Shown: positions 59,451-64,000 of the stretch, in pieces
Position numbering within the stretch: position 1 is the first letter of the stretch
Layout: each line of letters starts with the position of its first letter
DNA from: Paludibacterium yongneupense DSM 18731
GTDB lineage: Bacteria; Pseudomonadota; Gammaproteobacteria; Burkholderiales; Chromobacteriaceae
Assembly: GCF_000422925.1 (NCBI RefSeq)
Contig: NZ_KE383958.1
Span: 124,001-188,000, forward strand
DNA: 64,000 bases
Direction: 5' to 3'
The notes under the pieces: generated by a model
Seen by the model: only the letters and a program-made list of their open reading frames with translations
Told to the model about the DNA's origin: nothing
The model's database searches: none
Program-made: the position numbers and the translations under genes

Positions 59451-59780
59451 ATGAAAAAAAATCTGTTTGCCGCGTTTGCCTGCGGGCTGCTGGTGTCGTC
59501 GGCCGCATGGGCTGACAGCCCGGATGAGGCCCTGCTGGCAGCCCAGATGGCTTACCAGCAGGGCGATGAGCAATTGTCGCAAAGCATGGAGCGGCTCAAA
59601 CGCGCGAGCGAGGCCAAGTCGGAGGCCGACAGACGCTTGCTGGATGCGCAGAATGCGGTGACGGCAAGCGCTAACGAGTTGAGTGCGGCGCAGGCCGCCA
59701 ACGACCGCGCGCGCGAAATCATGCAGAAGCTGGGCGCCGCCCTGGATGACGCATGGAAACGCAAGGACGGCGCGCAGTAG
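59451..59780 (+). CDS. Small exported coiled-coil protein
   Basis: A 109-residue protein with a clear signal peptide (LFAAFACGLLVSSAAWA, cleavage before DSPDEA). The mature 88 residues are almost wholly helical and Ala/Glu/Arg-rich (LSQSMERLKRASEAKSEADR and LSAAQAANDRAREIMQKL), so a coiled coil is likely in the periplasm. I cannot name a family with confidence. The ATG has AGAGGA 9 bases upstream. It ends 4 bp from convergent pyrE. Confidence 0.75.
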   Translation: MKKNLFAAFACGLLVSSAAWADSPDEALLAAQMAYQQGDEQLSQSMERLKRASEAKSEADRRLLDAQNAVTASANELSAAQAANDRAREIMQKLGAALDDAWKRKDGAQ

Positions 59781-59784
59781 CCGC

Positions 59785-60429
59785 TTACGCCTCGACGCCG
59801 TAGCGGTCGCGATAGGCGCGGACGGCCGGCAGGTGCAAGGCGAGTTCCGGGCTGTGTTCGAGAAAGCCCAGAACATCGCCCAGTGTCGCAATGGCGACCA
59901 CCGGCAGCCCGTATTGCCGGGCGACTTCCTGCACCGCAGAGAGTTCGCCCTGTCCGCGTTCCATGCGGTCCAGGGCAATGGCCACCGCGGCCGGTTCCGC
60001 GCCAGCCTGACGGATCAACTCCACCGATTCGCGCACCGAAGTGCCCGCCGAGATCACATCGTCGACGATCAACACTCTGCCCGCGAGCGGCGCGCCGACC
60101 AGCACCCCGCCTTCCCCGTGATCTTTGGCTTCCTTGCGGTTGTACGCATAAGGGACGTTGCGCCCTTTCTCGGCCAGAGCCATCGCGCTTGCGGCTGCAA
60201 GAATGATACCTTTGTATGCCGGGCCGAATATCATATCGAACTGGATCGGGGCCGCCATGATCGCTTCAGCGTAGAAACGCGACAAGCGCAAGGTGGATTC
60301 GCCGTCGTTGAACAGCCCGGCGTTGAAGAAATAAGGAGATTTCCGTCCCGCCTTGGTGATGAACTCGCCGAAGCGCAAAACCTGCTTATCCAGGGCGAAA
60401 CGAATAAAATCCTGACGGAAATCACGCAT
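59785..60429 (-). CDS. pyrE: Orotate phosphoribosyltransferase
   Basis: PyrE makes orotidine monophosphate from orotate and PRPP. The 214-residue length matches E. coli (213). Motifs are [55 protein letters not shown] with the active-site flexible loop, and the PRPP motif [17 protein letters not shown]. The start at 60427-60429 is [16 protein letters not shown]. It is divergent from xthA with a 62-bp gap. Confidence 0.97.
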   Translation of the reverse strand: MRDFRQDFIRFALDKQVLRFGEFITKAGRKSPYFFNAGLFNDGESTLRLSRFYAEAIMAAPIQFDMIFGPAYKGIILAAASAMALAEKGRNVPYAYNRKEAKDHGEGGVLVGAPLAGRVLIVDDVISAGTSVRESVELIRQAGAEPAAVAIALDRMERGQGELSAVQEVARQYGLPVVAIATLGDVLGFLEHSPELALHLPAVRAYRDRYGVEA

Positions 60430-60491
60430 AGTAGACCTCGTTTGCATCGTTAACTGATTGACCGGCATCGCGAAATGTCGGCAAGGATATC

Positions 60492-61280
60492 ATGGAGAGC
60501 CACTTGCTTCGAATCGTTTCCGCCAACCTCAACGGAATCCGCTCGGCGGACAAGAAAGGATTTTTCGAATGGCTGGCCACTGCCGGGGTGGATATCTTGT
60601 GCGTGCAAGAACTCAAGGCCCAGCGGGATGATCTGTCGCCGAAACAGCGCGCACCGGACGGTTTTCATGCTTTCTTCCATGCGGCCGAGAAGAAAGGCTA
60701 CAGCGGTGTCGCGCTGTACAGCCGCCGCGAGCCGGACCGCGTGATTGAAGGAATCGGCATCGCCGACATCGACGCCGAAGGGCGTTTTCTGCGCGCGGAT
60801 TTCGGCAATTTATCCGTGGTGTCACTTTATCTGCCTTCCGGCTCCAGCAGCGAGGAGCGGCAGGAGGTGAAATTTGCATTCATGGCACGCTTCATGCCGC
60901 AGCTGGAAGCGATGCTGGCCGAAGGGCGCGATATCGTCGTTTGCGGTGACTGGAATATCGCTCACCGCGAGATCGATCTCAAAAACTGGAAGGGCAACCT
61001 CAAAAACTCGGGGTTTCTGCCGCAGGAGCGGGAATGGCTGGATGATCTGTTCGGTCGCGTGGGCTGGGTCGACGTCTGGCGCAAGATCCACCCCGACGCG
61101 CCCGGTTATACCTGGTGGAGCAACCGTGGCCAGGCGTATGCCAAGGATGTCGGCTGGCGCATCGACTACCAGATTGCAAGTCCGTCGCTGGCGGCGCGGG
61201 CCGTGCACGCGGCCGTGTACAAGGATCAGAAATTTTCCGACCATGCTCCCCTTATCGTCGACTACGAGGTGACGCCGTGA
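60492..61280 (+). CDS. xthA: Exodeoxyribonuclease III (AP endonuclease)
   Basis: The enzyme cuts abasic sites and trims 3' ends in base-excision repair. The 262-residue protein starts LRIVSANLNGIRSADKKGF after four residues. It has the catalytic CVQELKAQ (Glu), GDWNIAHREIDLKN (Asp/Asn), WWSNRGQAYAKDVGWRIDYQ and the final SDHAPLIVDYE (Asp-His). It follows the ExoA/XthA pattern well. Its stop overlaps the GTG of the next gene. Confidence 0.95.
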   Translation: MESHLLRIVSANLNGIRSADKKGFFEWLATAGVDILCVQELKAQRDDLSPKQRAPDGFHAFFHAAEKKGYSGVALYSRREPDRVIEGIGIADIDAEGRFLRADFGNLSVVSLYLPSGSSSEERQEVKFAFMARFMPQLEAMLAEGRDIVVCGDWNIAHREIDLKNWKGNLKNSGFLPQEREWLDDLFGRVGWVDVWRKIHPDAPGYTWWSNRGQAYAKDVGWRIDYQIASPSLAARAVHAAVYKDQKFSDHAPLIVDYEVTP

Positions 61281-61837
61281 CCGCGTTGGTGATTGTTCCC
61301 GGATGGCTGGATTCCGGTCCCACCCATTGGCAGACCCTGTGGGAAAAAAGTTACCCGGGCAGCCTGCGCGTCGAACAGGATGACTGGGAACATCCGGTCT
61401 GTTCCGATTGGGTTGCACGTCTGAACCAGACACTGGGGGAGGTCGAAGCCGGGGAGGATGTGGTCATCGTCGCGCACAGCCTCGGCTGCGCCACCACCGC
61501 ACACTGGGCCGCGCATGCGAGTCTGCTTGAGCAGAAGCGCGTCAGGGGCGCACTGCTGGTGGCGCCGCCCGATCTGGATGATCCGCGCTTCTCGGTGGTT
61601 CCTGCCCGCGGATTCTCGCCCCTGCCCGACTGGAATCTACCCTTCCCGGTCACCGTGGTTGCCAGCGCCGACGATCCGTACTGCATGCCCGAGCGGGCCC
61701 GTGCGATGGCATCGGCCTGGGGCGCCCGCTTTGTCGCACTGGGCGCCGCCGGTCACATCAACGCGGATAGCGGCCTCGGGCAATGGGAATTCGGATCGCG
61801 CCTGTTGCAGCGTCTTATTCTGGACGGATCGCGCTAG
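61277..61837 (+). CDS. RBBP9/YdeN-family serine hydrolase
   Basis: The 186-residue protein starts at GTG 61277, overlapping the xthA stop (GTGA). VIVPGWLDSGPTHWQTLWE, VVIVAHSLGCATTAHWAA with nucleophile Ser in HSLG, VVASADDPYC with the acid, and AAGHINADSGLGQWEFG with the histidine match RBBP9/DUF1234 hydrolases. The substrate is unknown. It converges with the sulfurtransferase gene with a 4-bp overlap. Confidence 0.88.
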   Translation: MTALVIVPGWLDSGPTHWQTLWEKSYPGSLRVEQDDWEHPVCSDWVARLNQTLGEVEAGEDVVIVAHSLGCATTAHWAAHASLLEQKRVRGALLVAPPDLDDPRFSVVPARGFSPLPDWNLPFPVTVVASADDPYCMPERARAMASAWGARFVALGAAGHINADSGLGQWEFGSRLLQRLILDGSR

Positions 61838-62673
61838 GCTACCGGCCGCGACGGGTCGCTGCACCACTCGCTCCACGAGCCGGGATAAAGCCGGCTGCCG
61901 CCGAGCCCCGCGTATTCCATGGCCAGCAGATTGACGCAGGCGGTGACGCCGGAGCCGCATTGGTGGACCACCTGTCCGGCGGCGATGCCGTCGCCGAGCG
62001 TGGCACGCCATTCCGCTTGCAGCTGTGCGGCGGGCTTGAAGCGCCCGTCGGTATCGAGGTTGTCGAGAAAGCAGCGATTCAAGGCGCCGGGGATGTGCCC
62101 GGCCACCGGGTCCAGCGTCTCGCCAATGCCGCGAAAGCGTTCGGCCGAGCGTGCATCGACGAGGACGAAATCGCGGTTGTCGATATTCTCGCGCACCTGC
62201 TCGGCATCGACGGTTCCGGCCAGCGAACTTTGCAGGATGAAGCGGCGCGAGCGGCGATCGGGCGCCGCCGTGGTCATGCTGCCGCCTGCCGCCACCCAGG
62301 CCGGCAGCCCCCCGTCGAGCACCGCCACGGCGCGGTGCCCCATCCAGCGCAGCAACCACCATGCGCGCGCGGCATACTGACCGGATGCATCGTCGTAGGC
62401 GATGACCTGGGTGCCGGGACCGATTCCCAGACCGCCCAAATCGACGGCGAGTCGCTGCGCGTCGGGCAGGGGGTGGCGTCCGTTGTCGCCGGTCTTGACG
62501 CCGGAGAGGTGGTAGTCGAGGTTCAGGTAGTGGGCTCCGGGCAAATGGCCCAGATGCCATGCCGCCATTCCGTAGTCTGGATCGTCCATGCGGAAGCGGC
62601 AATCGAGCAGAACCAGAGAATCGGACGGCAGGGTTTGCAGGGCGGAAACGTTTATCACGCAGGTATGGATCAT
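61834..62673 (-). CDS. Sulfurtransferase (3-mercaptopyruvate type, two rhodanese domains)
   Basis: The 279-residue protein has an inactive N-terminal rhodanese domain (LLDCRFRMDDPDYGMAAWHL) and an active C-terminal one. Cys239 in QCGSGVTACVN fits the CG(S/T)GVT loop of 3-mercaptopyruvate sulfurtransferases; thiosulfate enzymes carry CRKGVT. HIPGALNRCFLDNLD is typical of SseA. It transfers sulfur to thiols or cyanide. Its link with the window's cysteine and glutathione genes is only thematic. Confidence 0.88.
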   Translation of the reverse strand: MIHTCVINVSALQTLPSDSLVLLDCRFRMDDPDYGMAAWHLGHLPGAHYLNLDYHLSGVKTGDNGRHPLPDAQRLAVDLGGLGIGPGTQVIAYDDASGQYAARAWWLLRWMGHRAVAVLDGGLPAWVAAGGSMTTAAPDRRSRRFILQSSLAGTVDAEQVRENIDNRDFVLVDARSAERFRGIGETLDPVAGHIPGALNRCFLDNLDTDGRFKPAAQLQAEWRATLGDGIAAGQVVHQCGSGVTACVNLLAMEYAGLGGSRLYPGSWSEWCSDPSRPVA

Positions 62674-62879
62674 CGGCTTTCCTTGTCATCGCGGGGCGCG
62701 ACCCTCTGCGTAGCCTACACAAGGGAGGGTGCGGGGGGCAAGGCGACGGCGGCGCTTGGCCTTCGGTTCGATGCGAAATGCATTTCAGCTGCCGTGCCGC
62801 TTCCGATGCCGGCAACTAAGCGGCGGTCCCGGGCCGGAGCCGCGCCGCCGGGCTGTTCATCGTCGAGGGAATAACCCGA

Positions 62880-63293
62880 TCAGTCGTTGTCCGCCTCGTC
62901 CGCGAGTGCGGCTCGCAGGCGCGAGACGAGATCGGGCGGTTCGTGCGGCGCGGGCTCACGCCGGGGCGCAGCCCAGATCGGGCTCGGGAAATGGCTGTCG
63001 TCGCGAAAACGCGGGATGACATGCCAATGCAGATGTGGAACCATATTGCCGAGACTGGCCAGATTGATTTTATCGGGCTGCATGACCCGGCGGATCGCGC
63101 GTTCGACTTTTACGACCCAGGCCAGCAGGTAATTGCGATCGGCGCTTGCAAGATCGCTCAATTCGGCGACGTGGGCTTTCCATATGACGCGGCAAAAGCC
63201 GGGATAGCCGGCTTCGTCGACGGCCAGGACGATCAATTTTTCGTCCTGATGCAGGACGATGCCGTGGGGCAGGGTACACAGTTCGCAGGTCAT
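62880..63293 (-). CDS. HIT-domain nucleotide-binding protein
   Basis: The 137-residue protein has the histidine triad HLHWHVIPRF (about residues 91-100), preceded by NLASLGNMVPHLH. A CELC pair at residues 3-6 could bind zinc. HIT proteins hydrolyse or transfer nucleotides from substrates such as AMP-lysine or diadenosine polyphosphates. The C-terminal 40 residues are Pro/Arg-rich. The exact substrate is unknown. It is divergent from the CNNM gene. Confidence 0.88.
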   Translation of the reverse strand: MTCELCTLPHGIVLHQDEKLIVLAVDEAGYPGFCRVIWKAHVAELSDLASADRNYLLAWVVKVERAIRRVMQPDKINLASLGNMVPHLHWHVIPRFRDDSHFPSPIWAAPRREPAPHEPPDLVSRLRAALADEADND

Positions 63294-63304
63294 TACTGTT
63301 TCTT

Positions 63305-63333
63305 TAACGAATTAAAGGTATCCTGTATAGATT
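63305..63333 (+). promoter_or_regulatory. Candidate promoter of the CNNM-family gene
   Basis: TTTAAC (63305-63310) and TATAGA (63328-63333) are spaced by 17 bp, 51 bp before the GTG start. Each hexamer matches consensus at only about four positions, so this is tentative. Confidence 0.35.
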
Positions 63334-63383
63334 GTAACAACGTTCGGCTATTGTCCATGCCTTAGCCGGGCCAGGAAGGTTTT

Positions 63384-64000
63384 GTGAGTTTGACTAGTCA
63401 TGTGCTGCTGATCCTGTTGTTGATCGCTTGCGGCGGGTTTTTTTCCATTTCGGAAATTTCTCTTGCAGCATCGCGCAAGATCAAGCTGCGGCAGCTGGCC
63501 GAAGACGGCGATATCCGCGCCCAGCAGGTTCTGCTGGTGCAGGAGAAGCCGGGCAAGTTCATTACCGTCGTTCAGATCGGCCTCAATGGTATCGCCATAC
63601 TCGGCGGTATTCTCGGCGAATCGGCGCTATCGCCCTATTTCGCGCAATTGCTCGGTGCCGTCTACCAGGGGCCGCTGCTCGATACCATCAGTTTTCTGTT
63701 GTCTTTTGTCCTCGTGACCTCCGCCTTCGTGCTGCTGGCCGATCTGATGCCCAAACGCATCGGGATGATCGCGCCGGAGCGCATCGCCGTATCGGTCGTC
63801 GGCAGCATGCTGCTGTTCATGACCTTGCTCAGCCCCGTCGTCTGGTTTTTCAACGGTTCCGCGAATGCCTTGTTCCGCTTGCTGCGGCTACCCTTGTCGC
63901 GTAGCGACGAAATCACATCCGACGATATTGTCGCCATGATGGATGCCGGTGCCGAAGCCGGGGTGCTGCAGAAACAGGAACACCATCTGATCGAGAATGT
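63384..64000 (+). CDS. CNNM/CorC (hemolysin C)-family membrane protein, 3' end missing
   Basis: A frame opens at GTG 63384 and runs past the window edge; about 205 residues are present. It has a CNNM (DUF21) transmembrane domain: LLILLLIACGGFFSISEISLAASR, VVQIGLNGIAILGGILGES and FVLVTSAFVLLADLMPKRIG, each given in part. The start of the cytoplasmic region (SRSDEITSDDIVAMMDAGAE, EAGVLQKQEHHLIENV) leads toward the CBS and CorC domains expected beyond the window. Such proteins act in magnesium or cobalt efflux. GGAAGG precedes the start. Confidence 0.9.
   Translation, partial: MSLTSHVLLILLLIACGGFFSISEISLAASRKIKLRQLAEDGDIRAQQVLLVQEKPGKFITVVQIGLNGIAILGGILGESALSPYFAQLLGAVYQGPLLDTISFLLSFVLVTSAFVLLADLMPKRIGMIAPERIAVSVVGSMLLFMTLLSPVVWFFNGSANALFRLLRLPLSRSDEITSDDIVAMMDAGAEAGVLQKQEHHLIEN

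Noticed and set aside
62775-62786. 12-bp palindrome GAAATGCATTTC in the 206-bp gap between the sulfurtransferase and HIT genes
   Set aside because: It is an isolated short palindrome lying downstream of the HIT gene and upstream of the sulfurtransferase start, with no promoter context. The rest of the gap holds nothing I can name.

Overview
The window is 64 kb of GC-rich bacterial chromosome that is densely packed with housekeeping genes. The gene content (ferrooxidans-type gshA, DUF3460, DUF4390-ntrY-ntrX, a Smg/DUF494 gene between dprA and topA, Kdo hydroxylase) suggests a betaproteobacterium, most likely of the order Neisseriales (Chromobacteriaceae-like). That placement is inferred from family knowledge and not from a search. 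I see no insertion sequence, prophage, CRISPR array, integron or rRNA operon. Both ends cut through genes: proA on the left and a CNNM/CorC-type membrane protein on the right.

Layout. 0-3.1 kb (minus): proA 5' part, then a SiaA-SiaB-SiaC-like partner-switch operon (PP2C phosphatase, HATPase kinase, DUF1987 target). 3.3-7.2 kb: sulfate ABC importer sbp-cysT-cysW-cysA. 7.2-13.5 kb: dciA-like gene divergent from secA, then maf, rng and cysE. 13.6-19.8 kb: uvrD, a receiver-TPR protein, a membrane diguanylate cyclase, a DUF3460 gene and an O-methyltransferase. 19.9-24.0 kb: Tol-Pal cluster tolR-tolA-tolB-pal-cpoB with no tolQ in front. 24.1-26.7 kb: purE-purK-purC. 26.7-31.6 kb: RimJ-like acetyltransferase, alpha/beta hydrolase, DUF1294, MscS channel and fadH. 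31.6-36.7 kb: BMP-type nucleoside ABC importer, with the binding protein divergent from the ATPase and permeases. 36.8-41.4 kb: LysR regulator, TlpA-like protein, gshA-gshB-dgkA and a small membrane protein. 41.7-48.2 kb: topA, smg, dprA (minus) divergent from def-fmt-htpX. 48.3-54.2 kb: rsmB-DUF4390-ntrY-ntrX-moeB. 54.2-57.8 kb: second TlpA, thioesterase, hypothetical, TonB-like protein, Dps, FxsA, CutA. 57.9-58.3 kb: four tandem tRNA-Lys genes with a promoter and a terminator. 58.5-64 kb: Kdo hydroxylase, small secreted protein, pyrE, xthA, RBBP9-like hydrolase, sulfurtransferase, HIT protein and the CNNM protein.

How the genes work together. Sulfur handling recurs: sulfate uptake (sbp-cysTWA), O-acetylserine formation (cysE), glutathione synthesis (gshAB) and a mercaptopyruvate-type sulfurtransferase. 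Cell-envelope functions are also frequent: Tol-Pal, SecA, MscS, DgkA, Kdo hydroxylase, HtpX, TonB-like and CNNM proteins. Signalling includes the Sia-like module, a diguanylate cyclase with an intact active site and I-site, and NtrYX.

The most unusual points are an NtrX whose AAA+ domain has lost its Walker A lysine, Walker B aspartate and GAFTGA loop; a tol cluster without tolQ and with a TonB-like proline/lysine TolA linker; a SiaABC module whose phosphatase carries CBS domains and has no siaD beside it; and a palindromic operator set between the -35 and -10 boxes of fadH. I did not find a wholly new multi-gene system.
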